In this document: one piece after another, positions 17,991 to 29,312 of the stretch
Layout: every line of letters begins with the position of its first letter
Numbering within the stretch: the stretch's first letter is position 1
Assembly (NCBI GenBank): GCA_022836615.1
Contig: MU405235.1
Location: forward strand, 280,639-344,638
Origin: Annulohypoxylon bovei var. microspora
Taxonomy: Eukaryota > Ascomycota > Sordariomycetes > Xylariales > Hypoxylaceae
DNA: 64,000 bases
Direction: 5' to 3'
Notes under the pieces: generated by a model
Databases searched by the model: none
What the model saw: only the letters and a program-made list of their open reading frames with translations
What the model was told of the DNA's origin: nothing
Translations under genes and position numbers: made by a program

Positions 17991-20900
17991 TCAACCCAAG
18001 ACTCGGCCTGCCACACCTGCGCTGCTCCTGTCCTTCGTTTGTGTCTTTTTCAACGACTTGCCTAGTTGAATCTCGTTCAAGAAACCAGAAGGCCTACCAC
18101 CGCTGGAAGAGGCGCTCGGTAGGTCACCTGCAGCTGGTGGCGGGGGCGGGGGTGGAGGAGCCAGGCCCGGGATTGGAGGTGGAGGAGGCGGGGCTGCTGC
18201 GGGAGCTCCAAAATCAGGCATGGGGGGAGGCGGCGGCGGAGGAGCTCCGGGGCTCGCTTCAGGCATTGGCGGAGGTGGTGGTGGAGGCGCAGCTTCCGCA
18301 ACAGGGGGCGGGCTGAATGGCGGCGAGGCTACAGCCGGCGAAGCACCCACGGACTTATCGCCCGTAGCGGACAGCGGTCGAGGTGGGCCCATAGAACCGA
18401 AGAGAAGCGATGCTAGCTGGGCGGCGCCAGCGGCAGGGCGATCATCGTCCGAGTCTTCATCATCCTCTTCGCTTCCTGAACCCCATTCGTCATCCGTGTC
18501 AGGCCTCTTCCGAGATGGCGTTGGCGCCTTGGCCTCCTGGGTTATCCGGAAAAACGGGTTATTGGTGGAAACTTCTGGCTGAGGAGGCGGCGGCGGGGGA
18601 GGAGCGGGAGCGGGAGCAGCCGGCGCCACGGCAGGGGCTGCTGCTGGAGACTCTGAGGACTGCGACAGCATCCGGCGGTAGGGATTGCGGCTCTCGCTCT
18701 CGGATGGCGGGCTGGTGACGACCGAAGGGGGTGACATCACAGGCGCAGCAGGGGCGGGAGGGGGTGTAGATTTACGTTCCAGTTCCTGGCTGCCGAGCTG
18801 ACTACTACTGAGAGTCGGAGTAGATGCTTGAGGGGTGATCTGTTGCGGACCTTCGTCATCGTCTGAGGACGATTCTTCATCCTCAATCGCTGCGAGTTGT
18901 CGCTGTAATTCGAGCTCTCGTTGGCGTGCGGCTTCGATCTCAGCACGTTGGGCAGCCAGCTTCGCCTCCTTCTCCCTAGCTTCGGCCACAGCAGCCTTCT
19001 TCCTTTTCTTCTCCTCTTCTTTCTTTAGCTTGCCTTGGCGCACTTGCTCTTCCAAAGCTTTCAGACGGGCAGAAGCAGCATCACGTTCCTTTGCGATTTC
19101 ATCCTCCTGTCGTCTCGCCTCATCCCTATTTTAAAATTAGTCTAAATAAAGAAAATTAAAACAGTACAGGTACTTACTCCATTTTTTGGGTGGCTCGCTG
19201 CTGTTCTTCATGCTCCCTAGAAAGGCGTTCCTCCTCGGCCTTTCGGCTAGTTTCTTCCTCTTCAGCTTTTCTTGCGGCATCTTCATTCCTACCCCCTTTC
19301 CTCGAAGGTGGTGGAGGTGGCTTCTTGGCTTCTACCTTGGGTGCAGGGGGAGGCACACCTTGCTCTTCGGCGATTCTAGCCTGCCGCTCGGTTTCACGTC
19401 GCGCATCTTCCTCTTCCGCTTGACGGAGCTTAGCAGCCCTTTCTGCTCTTTCACGTTCTATTCGTTGAGCAGCAGTTTCCCCAGGTTTGGAAGGCGCCTT
19501 GATACCCAGAGCTGCAAGCCGCTCAGCCATGCGCTGTTCAGCCTGCTGTTTGATAAATGCCGCTCTCTCTTCTGGGGTCTTGTACGACGAATATGAGCCG
19601 CCACTGGGGGCAGGGGACTGGGTGGTTGGCGGTGTGGCAGTACGAGCCGCCGCCGACGGACTGTCAAACCGGGCCGGTGGCGCCTCTGCTTTAACAGCCT
19701 CGGCAGTGGGAGCTCGTCCCCCTTTGCGGTCTTGGGCCCTGATCCGAGTTGCCCGGCTCGAGCGCTGCAAATCGAAGATGAAGTCTCGGACCTCATCTTC
19801 GACTCCAAGAGCATCTTCCCATCTCCTTTTCTCGTGTTGATTGGCGGAACTTTGCCCACCTTCCTTAAGGCTATCCTCGATACCCCGAGAAAAGTCGCGG
19901 ACGCTATCCTCGACATCCCGAACCATGCGCTCGTTGTTCTCTTTTTCGGTTCGGACCTTGAGGTTCTCCTCTTCTAATCGCTTTTGCGCATCACCGTCGT
20001 CACCACCGACATCCACCTTCTTACCAGTCAGCGCAGCAGTCCTCTGCTGCATCATAGCCTTGGCCCTGGCCTTCAGACGGTCTGATTCAGTTATCGATCC
20101 ACCTGGTCCGGTGCCAATGATGTTAGAGGCACTTCCGGGGTGAGCCTTCGCGTCTCTGAGTCGGAAAAGTTCAAGCTTGGCATCAGCAATAGCTTTCTCC
20201 GTTTTCCTGACCTGGGAAGCCAGTTCGGGGATCTTGTCAGTAAGATTCTGGAGTTGGCGTTTCAAAGCTCTCCTTTCGGCTTCTGAATCCCCGCTCGCCA
20301 AGGCCGCATCGGGGTGGTTGTCAATATCGTCCTGAATTCGTCGGACGCGACGATACAGCTCCTCGGCTTCACGACGATCACGCCTGTCGAGAATATCATC
20401 CTCCTCGGCAGCTGCCTCGTCCTTGAAATCCATGGCATCTAGGAGAACCTGTTTCTCTCGAATCTTCTTCTTTAGTTGTTCAAGGGACAGTTCCTCATTA
20501 GATGCTACAGACGAAGGCGATTCGGGTCGAGGCGATGAATTTCCAATCCTGCGTCGTGCGCTTGATCTGTATCCAACATCATCATCATTGTTCTTAAATA
20601 CAGTCGCGTCTTTTCGTCCACCTCCGGGCCCGCCAGCGCCTCCCCTGAATGAGTGGCTCTTTAGGTAACTGACTCCTGTCTTCTGGGGGAGCAAGGCGGC
20701 TCCCGACGTCTTCCGGATGTCAGACTCCCGATTCAACATGGACTTAATGGTGCCAAGCGACTCGGTAAAATTGCGCGTCGATGGTGGAATAAGCTCAGGA
20801 GGTAAAACGTTAGGGACAGGGTATCCATTCAGCTTTCTGTATATCAAGTGCATGGCAACAGCGAACTCGTCGAGATTAAGTTTGCCCTTGTTTCCATTAT

Positions 20901-22522
20901 CCGCGAGGGTCCAGATTCGCTCAAGATCGATCTTTTCGAGACCGCTCTGGCCAAATATCTCAATCGCCTGATCACCTCCAATGAAACCTTTACCTAGACC
21001 ATCCCATGCGCGGAATAGTTGATCGTAACGAGTCTTCTCGTCCTTGGTAATAGCCCAAGGAATTACGGCGTTGCCAGATAAACCAGCAGTAGTGTAGTTC
21101 TGCTGTTCACGGCCTGCTTGTGGCATCATTCGGGCTTGCAGTGCGTCGATATTGGGAAGTCCAGACGCGGGAGCATTAACTAGGCCCCATTGACCAGGAA
21201 TTCCTGTGGGTTGCGCATTCAGAGGAGTAGCACCTACGGGGGACAAACCACCAGAGAAGCCTGTAGGCATTGGTGGCATTGGAGGTCTAAGTCCATTGTA
21301 TCCTGTCGGCTGTGGGTTGTTCAAACCTCCGAGGAATCCAGTCGGTTGAGGTTGCATTGCTTGGCCAGGGAAGCCTGTTGACTGGGTTGGAAAGCCAGTT
21401 ACCTGCGCTTGAAGCAATTGAGAGTTCGACGGTATGGGTTGGGGGTGTTGTATCGTCGGTGGGGTAGAAGTGTTTTGTCTAGTGAAGTCGGGAGCATTGG
21501 TAGCAGCTCCTGAACCAGCCGCTTCGTCTGCAATACTGAAATTGATAATATCGACCATGCTCGAAACTTCGTTCTTGATATTTTCCGGCAGATTCCCTGG
21601 GAGGGTTTTACCTACAAGCTTCAAGTTGCAGAGGTACATTGCCAACGCAAACTCCGGAAAATGGAGTTCACCGGATCGAGTGGTATCAGCAAGCGTCCTA
21701 TATAAAGGCAGGATTAGATAGTGGTCCATAAACATGCAATGACATTATACTGTACCAGATATGCGACAGAGAATCTCCGTCTAGTCTTGATCTCAATAAT
21801 AGGTCTCGAGCCTTCTCCCCAGACATAGTATTTTGGCCGTCACCCAAGGCCGATTTAAACAGTGTTTCAAACTTGGCTTGATCTTGAGCAGTAATAAACG
21901 ACAGCCGGATGTTCGGGATTTTGTTTGTGGGTTTCGGGGCTCTTCGACCTTTCTGCTGGGAATCGGAGGCGCCGCCGGTCTTGAAAGAAGCCGCCATGGC
22001 ACTGAAGCCTGTTGGCTGGGCACTTATCGCCGGAGCTGGTGCGGGTACCTGGGGAGAGGCTTGTGTCGTTGGTAAGGAAAACGAATTCTGCTGCAGTTGC
22101 GGCTGTTGTTGTTGCTGCTGGTTGAACTGGCTTTGGAATTGTGAGGGTATCTGTGGTACCGGCGGAGCGCTTGGCTGATAGCCCTGCTGGGCAGCAGCCT
22201 GACCTGCATACCCCGTCAACTGAGGCGTTTGGAGATTCACAACAAGCGCGGATTGTGGAGGCATTCCTGTAAGTTGCGGCTGTAAGCCTTGGGAGGGTTG
22301 GGTGCCAGGATAGCCGGTATACTGCTGAGTTAGGGGAGCCTGCCCGTATCCTGTCGGTTGTGGTGCGAATGGACTAGGCTGCTGTCCTGGTTGGTTTTGA
22401 AGCTGTTGTCCTTGGCCACCAGCTCCCATGCCGTACGAGTTCCCATACTGCTGCTGCTGCTGCTGCTGCTGACCTGGCCGCAAGGTGTTGCCGCCCATAA
22501 ACGAATTGGAATTAGAATACAT
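17991..22522 (-). CDS. PAN1: Pan1, actin cytoskeleton-regulatory complex protein (endocytosis)
   Basis: Predicted join on the minus strand: 22522-21756, 21697-19178, 19125-17991, giving 1473 residues, the usual size for mould Pan1. The introns are 58 and 52 nt, and the second has a GTAAGT donor. The first splice restores the EH core IWTLADTTRSGELHFPEF exactly. Order: a Gln-rich N-terminus with PQ-rich TG[YF] repeats; first EH domain about 200-300; more PTGF repeats; second EH domain about 460-560 (IWTLADNGNKGKLNLDEF); long charged coiled coil; Lys/Glu/Arg/Ala-rich region; polyproline blocks; and a C-terminal WH2 segment (FLNEIQLGKSLKK). Pan1 joins NPF-bearing endocytic adaptors through its EH domains and activates Arp2/3 through the C-terminus at cortical actin patches. 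Confidence 0.95.
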
Positions 22523-23466
22523 GGTGAAAAAAGAAGATCTTATTCAAATCTACAAAGGAACTTGCTAAGAGTAGAGACTGGATAAGGAGGCCCAAAGGAC
22601 CGAGCAGAGCTCCTTGATGATTATGTTGAAGAAGAACAAGAAAGTGTGTTGTAGATGACGAAGCTGCTCTGGAAATCAAATCGAACTCAAATGGAAACCG
22701 AATAGGATAAGGAGTGGCTTGGCATAATTTGGTACAGGTAGGTCCGAGGCCCCGAATTAGAGTGTGTACATACTGATGTACATATTGATCGAATCGCACG
22801 GACCAATTTAGGGGGAAACAGGGGGGATATTGAAGAACATTAGAAACCTAATGGCTACTCACGTGCTGACGTGCATAATCTATCCACTATGATTTACTGC
22901 TATAATTGTGTCAACTTCCTTAATTCTCCATACCTACACACATTGAACCTCAAGTATAGTACACAGCTAGGGAAGCATATTATTATTGAATACTAGGTAC
23001 CTACGATACTACGATACCTATATACATGCCTACATGTATCGAGTTACATATTGAACCTAATGTACGTCACGATCGATATTGGCATGCATGATAGGAATAG
23101 AAATAGAACACATGTACCAATACGAGTAGGCAGGCAAGGTCACGGTAGCGGTCAATCGATAACTAAGCATGTCCGATTTAGATGAAATGGATGTTCATAC
23201 ATTTTCAGGTCGATATCTATTCTCATCGTACTTGTCGCCCTCACAACCATTACACTTTTATCATCTCCCACTACACGAAATTAACATCCGCACACTACTC
23301 TTCTCATCCACCTGGCCCGACAGCTACTTGAGTAGTTGTCAACCTCTTTATAAGGTATGGTCAAGGTATCCGACTGAGGTCCGCCCGCGAAGACTTTAGA
23401 AGTAGCGTCCTCGTGGACGGCTCACTTTGCCTGGTTGTAGACCGCTATAGTTCGGTTTCCTATACC
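22523..23466. other. Intergenic region: PAN1 promoter and 3' end of the methyltransferase gene
   Basis: About 940 bases with no supported gene. It contains TACCTAC/GTAGGTA-type short repeats around 22980-23040. Confidence 0.55.
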
Positions 23467-25255
23467 TTACTGGACCGTCGAGGTAGGGAATTGGTCGGCG
23501 TTCTTCTTAGCCCATGCCTTGAAGTCCATCTTCGTGGCAGCTGTTTTTAGAGCCCCGGACAAACCGTATTGGGTTGCGATACCCTCGATACGGTGGGTCG
23601 AGTTGATATTCTTGACTAACACGATTTGGTAGCAAGTAGCAGTACCCTGTCGAGAAGCGATAGTGGAGGCCGCAAGGAAGTATTCCCAAATCTATCATGT
23701 CTTGTTAGCAACCCGGGTTGAATCTTAGTTAGGCACATATCAAATCAAAACTTACGCGGAACCATCGCTTTCCGTACTTGGCCACGACCTTCTCGCGATT
23801 GGCCAACCAGTTTCTATACCAGCGCCATAAGGTCGCAGAATAGTGCACACCAATTGTGTCTATGCCCTTTATTTCAAATCCGGCTCCCTCGAGGCCGCTA
23901 ACGAAAAAGTCCAGAGGAGTCGACGCGTCAGCGCCGGGGAAAACGTATTTGTTCATGAATAAGCCCCAGATGAGATCCTCATACTGCCACGGCTTCCGTA
24001 GACCAGCGATTTGTAGGAAAAATACACCATCGTCATCCAGCATGTCGTAGACTTGCTTTAAGAACGTGCCATACTTGCGCACACCGACGTGCTCGGCCAT
24101 CTCGAGACAGGTGATCTTCTTGTATCCACCTTCCGGTACAGGAATATCGCGGTAATCCATGCAGAGAATTTTGCTTTGCTCCTCGGGAATATCGACATTA
24201 CGTAGAGCTTTGTTGCCCCAGGCGGTCTGGTTGCGGCCGAGAGTGATACCAGTGACACGGGCACCATAGTTGACACTGGCGAATCGTGCTAGGGTACCCC
24301 AGCCACAGCCAATATCCAGCAGCTTCTCGCCTTCCCTTAGATCAATCTTTTCGCAAACGATCGCCAGCTTGTTGTCCTGGAGCTGTTCCAGAGTCTCCTC
24401 TGTGTCGATGTCCGAAATAACGCCGGAAGTGTAGATCATACGGGGACCCAAGAACCAACCGTAGAAATCATCACCACGGTCGTAGTGATCGCGGACCTGC
24501 TCCTCATCTTGATTATGTTAGCTAGATGATCCCTCGTAATAAGCATTGACTTTTTATCTCACCCTGGCTTCGCGAATGCATGATGACTTCGGGCATCATG
24601 CCAAACAGGAAGTATTTGCAAAGACCCCAAGTGAAACGGAAGCTTGCCCAGTCATGTCTATACTCCAAGACTTCAAGGCAATCACCATTGAAGTCGACGT
24701 CTCCGTCGAAATACATTTCGTAGAAAGTCTCTAGCGGGATTTTGGTTCTGCCATGGTACTTGAGTTTGTCTGCCTCCTTCTTGAAGGTGAGGTAGTGCTC
24801 GACGGGTCGTCCGGGATATTTGGCCTTCTCATTCTTTCGGGGGCTCACAGCAGAGACCGTAAGCCAGAAACCCGCCAAGATGGGAATGCTTGTGAATAGC
24901 GCGAAGAATATAGTAGTCTTTAGACCACCCCCGATCTTCCATGACAGGTAGAACGGGACACCGCCCATCAGAGAGAAGAGAATGAGATTGGAGAAGGTTT
25001 CGGCTCCAGCAGCATCCGCAGGGAGAGGACCATTTTTGATGGAAGGATACTGGAAGGGAAATGTTAGTTATTGGATATGGAAGTAGAGTAATTGCACACT
25101 TGAATTCTGAAAGGTTATGGTGGCTAGACTCGACTTACCGACGTAGTTCGTACACCGCACTCTTCAAACTTCTCAAAGGTAGGAGTGGGAGCTTTAGGAG
25201 TCTCGATAAATTCGAACTCGGACTCGCTCCCATTAACACTATGAGGTTTCGACAT
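23467..25255 (-). CDS. Sphingolipid C9-methyltransferase
   Basis: Predicted join on the minus strand: 25255-25139, 25049-24563, 24507-23756, 23691-23467, giving 526 residues. The introns are 89, 55 and 64 nt with GTAAGT or GTGAGA donors, and all phases agree. Two adjacent membrane spans (about 58-78 and 82-107) precede a cyclopropane-synthase-like SAM methyltransferase domain with motif LLDIGCGWGTL (264-274). This is the layout of fungal C9-methyltransferases (MTS1/SmtA group), which add the 9-methyl branch to the sphingoid base of glucosylceramide at the ER. Moulds often have two paralogs, so no symbol is given. The last exon carries the usual IWEYFLAAS start and a short polar tail. Confidence 0.94.
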
Positions 25256-27241
25256 AGTGAAGCTTGCAAAGCTGATGGGACAGACTTTGCAGGAAACTTC
25301 TCTTTGTCTTCAGGTTGTGTATGATAGTGTTAATGTTAGGAGAAGAATTTGTGGGAAAAGGGACAAAGATAGTTGATTCGCCTTGCCCTTGAAGGGGGTT
25401 TAGTTCCTCTCGGTTCCTCTTGGAAAGTGGGAAACTTTCACAGACCGCCGCTCTGCTGCTTCTCCAAATTCGATAATCGTTCCAAACTTTCTTTCAATTA
25501 GCTTCTATGAGTGGCTGGGACCCTTAAGCTAGGACCTTAGAGTGTGCCGTTCCGTTGTAATCTCAGTGGGTCTAGAGCTAAACCCCCACCTTTTTAGCGT
25601 CCAGACACCTACAATCCGGCACGTGTTAACATCCATGGATAAGCCTCAAAAGACGAATAGGAGTAATCCCATACAGCTCACAAACTTCACTATGGATATA
25701 CTACATGGTACCTGCATACTTGACTACCTTAATTAGTACATCTCTTCACTTTAAGCACGCTGACCGGGATCCGCGGACAGGGAGAAAAGGATATAATAAA
25801 CATATTACTCAACATCCTGATACTAGGTAATAATAATAGCATCTCAATTATTAAGTCGAAGACATCCATGTCCTTCGATGTCTACCTAGTATATTGACAC
25901 AAAGACCCAGAGGCGGGAGGAAAATTGATTATATAACCCACCTCATATATACCTAATATCTTGGCAAAAAGACCATCCTAATCACCACGGCCGGTCAGTA
26001 ATGTTTCTAAAATGATCAAACTAGATGATTAAGGGGGTCAATATTGGTATAATCTAGTTTCCTGCCATGACTACCCCTTCGCATGTACTTAGGAACATTG
26101 TAGTTGTTGCTCAAAGTAGGTAGGTATCTAGGTAGTTTATAAAAGCGGCGAGTAGGTGCTGGCTATCTCCTCGAAGATAGTGGAGAGACATAGTGGAATA
26201 CCAACGCACAATACCGGCCTCAACTGTTGACCTTGCTGGGTTTTGTTGGCGGTATAGATGCGGGCATTAGAGACGACGTAGATACTACTTCCAGTCGAAA
26301 CCACCACTTAAGGTAGAATATCAACCACGAAAGAATGCACGGAAGTGTTACTTAGAATACAGCATAGAGTCGTGTCCCTCAGAACCATAGGGGGCGAACA
26401 AGATCGTTTCAACAGTGATCCAGTCTGGACTACAATAATGGTTAGATAGGTATCTCCAACGCTGTACTTGAGGAGTATAGATTCAGTCGAGATTAATGTC
26501 ACAAACACTTGATGAACGCTTCCCTTAGAAATACCTAATAGCTGAAGGTTAGCGTCAATTCAGATATTATGTATTAAAGACATTGTAGTGATGATAGCTA
26601 TTAACTGCACTCTCTAACAACTCGACTAATCAAGGTGACTTACTTGTATGCAATCAAGAGCTCCTAACAACTCAGTCGCTCTAGCATTATATCTAGCATC
26701 GCTCTGCCAGAATAATGCTAGGTACTAGGTAGGTGACGAGTGGTCAAGGGGAAAACTCTAGGAGTTACCTAGGCAACCCAACATCGCCAAACTAAAGGTT
26801 ATATACCACAATAGAGTACAGATTTTCAAGCCGACCCAATACTCCTTGGTGACTAGAGGCCAGAACAAACTCCCACTAGGGAACCTGAAAATGGTGGAGT
26901 GGTGCAGTCGCAACCATAACTTGACACCACGGTTCCCAGACCGGGGAGTTTTTCGTAGGTCCTGAATTCGATTCAAGGCTGAGCTTTTTTTGCATCCCAT
27001 TCCTATGCATTTTCCACCTCAAAGCCGAAGAGTTATCGTGAATTATGTATGCTACTGTACTTGATTCCCTTTAAATAACCTGAATCAAATACCTACGCAA
27101 CAGTGACCATTTAAGACTCGGGCGTTAGGGATTGTGAGATAGCTCGCTACGAAATGGCCTACGTAGGTAACTTGGTGTAGCAAGGAAGTGGCTGGATGAC
27201 TGGCTTATTCGTCAGAGTTAATCGGGTATGAAATAATATAT
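25256..27241. other. Intergenic region, 2 kb
   Basis: AT-rich DNA with GTAGGTA-type repeats. Open frames at 26308-26508 and 26758-27000 (both minus) are not supported as genes. A possible Pol III-type repeat at about 26885-26995 is described among the findings. Confidence 0.5.
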
Positions 27242-28348
27242 TCAACGTCTGTGGCTTCGGTCGGAATGTCCGTGATTAGCCCGTTCTCGATCGCGATGAC
27301 TAGAATTATCATTATAACGGTGGTCTCGTCGTTCGCGCTCGCGTTCGGACTTGTAGCTGTCACCATGACGCGACTCGCGGTCTCGTCTTTCCCTTTCCCT
27401 ATCCCTCCGATACTCATCTAAACGAGGCTTTCGTTCGCGATGCCCATGTTTCTGGGCTAATTCTCCCTTCCTAATTTCTTCATCGTCCTTCGCTCCGAGT
27501 CCTAACAAATTTGGCCGCCTCTTGACTTCTTTGGGCTTAGTACCGCGCTGTTCACCGTCCCAACCCATGCCGCGAAGCATGGCGATCCCGAATTCCCCCT
27601 CAGGTATCTGATCATATTCTTCGATGGTTGATACCTCAGCGGCTTCCTCCATTCTGCGATGGTAAACTTCTTGCTCGGAAGGGGTCATCGGCATGTTGCG
27701 TGCTGGTGCGCCCTCGATGACGAGGTCTTTGGCAGACTTTCGCTTCTTGCCAAGGAGAGCATCCATGGCATCGTTATCGTCACTCCGGGAAGCCCTGGAA
27801 TCCGCATCTCGGGGAGTTTCTTCGGGATCAGGTGGTGTAGATTTATTCTGCTTTAAATGGGCATCGTCTAACTTTGCATCATCACCAGATGCCGGGTCTT
27901 TTGTCACATTCAACCCCCATTTGGTCTGGCTGTCTTGATCGGCTGGTGCTGTCTCCTTAAGGTCGCTAGGTCGGACTTCCCTGGCGGTCTTCTGGGCCCG
28001 AGCCTTTAATTCCTTCTTCCAGTCGCGGTCTTTATGGCCAGAGATCACGTGTGGTACGATGCCACGCCTAGACTTGTCCTTCCCTATCCTCTGCCTCTTG
28101 ACTTCAGAATTATCAGAATCAGATGACTCTCCACCAAAAGTTGTTATAGCCTCATGTCTAGCACCAGCTTCCTCGCCGCTCTCGGAATCGGAATGAGAAT
28201 CTAAATCATTATTGAGTGCCCGTGCTCGGTGACGTTTACCCAATGTCGAAGGTGGTTGCGCGCGGGTTTGTCTTTTCGATCCGTTGACCGATTTCGACGA
28301 TGACGGTGCTCCAATTTTTATCGCTATACGTTGACCCTTACTAGACAT
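27242..28348 (-). CDS. Spp2-like G-patch pre-mRNA splicing factor
   Basis: Single exon of 368 residues. The basic, Ser/Asp-rich N-terminal half looks disordered. A G-patch-type segment covers about 245-290 (PEGEFGIAMLRGMGWDG ... NLLGLGAK) and matches the Spp2/GPKOW family core. The C-terminus (about 300-368) is a strongly charged Arg/Glu/Asp/His-rich tail like those of nuclear splicing proteins. In yeast, Spp2 binds and activates the DEAH helicase Prp2 before the first splicing step, so this protein is expected in the nucleus in the Bact spliceosome. It is divergent from EAF1 across a 960-bp interval. Confidence 0.85.
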   Translation of the reverse strand: MSSKGQRIAIKIGAPSSSKSVNGSKRQTRAQPPSTLGKRHRARALNNDLDSHSDSESGEEAGARHEAITTFGGESSDSDNSEVKRQRIGKDKSRRGIVPHVISGHKDRDWKKELKARAQKTAREVRPSDLKETAPADQDSQTKWGLNVTKDPASGDDAKLDDAHLKQNKSTPPDPEETPRDADSRASRSDDNDAMDALLGKKRKSAKDLVIEGAPARNMPMTPSEQEVYHRRMEEAAEVSTIEEYDQIPEGEFGIAMLRGMGWDGEQRGTKPKEVKRRPNLLGLGAKDDEEIRKGELAQKHGHRERKPRLDEYRRDRERERRDRESRHGDSYKSERERERRDHRYNDNSSHRDRERANHGHSDRSHRR

Positions 28349-29312
28349 ATTTGCCTTTGAGAGACTGGTAGGACGAGCTACCAGAGTGATAGTTGTCTAA
28401 TACGGATATCTAGAAGATTAGGTGGCGGTGGTTGTTAGGTAGAGATTTGATGTAAGCTGCAGATTCAAGAATGGAGCGCAGACCAAGCAACCAGCTAGTA
28501 GATGTGGCTGTGCATCCACAAATGGTAGATCCATGCGGCTTGATAAGGTTTAGAGGTTGACTCCCGGGCTGCCGGGGTTAGAACGTTTCTTAGAAGTACA
28601 AAATGTGTCATGAATCCACACTAAGTATTTCAAGTTGCCAATGTTTTAAGGTTTCAACGTTCTAAGTCGAAATCAAATTAATAGTGCATAGTATGAACTT
28701 TCCATAACTTGAGAACGGTAGAGATTTTTCAACGTCTTAAAAAGTGATTCAACCTTAGAGGCAACATAAGTACATGTGTACATACCGTAGATATGTAGGA
28801 TCGATACAACTTCTCGTCCAATCAGAACGATAGGTAGAAGGAGGGGCAAATAACGATTGCATAGATTACCTAATGTGCACAGAACTTGGAACTTTAGTCG
28901 TACCTTAGTATCTAGTATCTACCAGGTACCTGAGCAACCCGGTTGGCAGCGGTTGCGCCTTCACTACTACAATCACCTAAACTACATACAGGCAGGTACA
29001 CCTAGAAGGTTTAGGTAGTAACAACTGTACTGTGCGTTCGTCCCTACCAAACCTATCAGGCATCCTTATTCACTAAATCAGTAAATGTACCTACCCTGTA
29101 TACCCTGTATAGTGGTAGACATCGTTCCCTAATGAAAAGATAAAAAATCAATACGCCTTCTCATTCATGAGGACGACGATTGAAATTCAATTAGTGAACC
29201 ACAACGCCATCATTTTCATCATTGATAAATACTAATTCCATCTCTGGCGACTTCATTAAGCATAAAGAGACATCCGTTTTCATGCAAAACGGATGTCGCG
29301 GTGGTCGATGCT
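28349..29312. promoter_or_regulatory. Shared upstream region of SPP2-like and EAF1 genes
   Basis: Both neighbours start from this 964-bp interval and point away from each other, so it must contain both promoters. No coding sequence is seen. It includes TACCTA-type short repeats and a tandem CCCTGTATA pair near 29095-29115. Confidence 0.5.

Noticed and set aside
26957..26995. tRNA gene suggested by a TTCGATTC B-box and T run
   Set aside because: The T-stem does not pair, the acceptor pairing is poor and no anticodon arm is clear. Kept only as a weak SINE-like finding.
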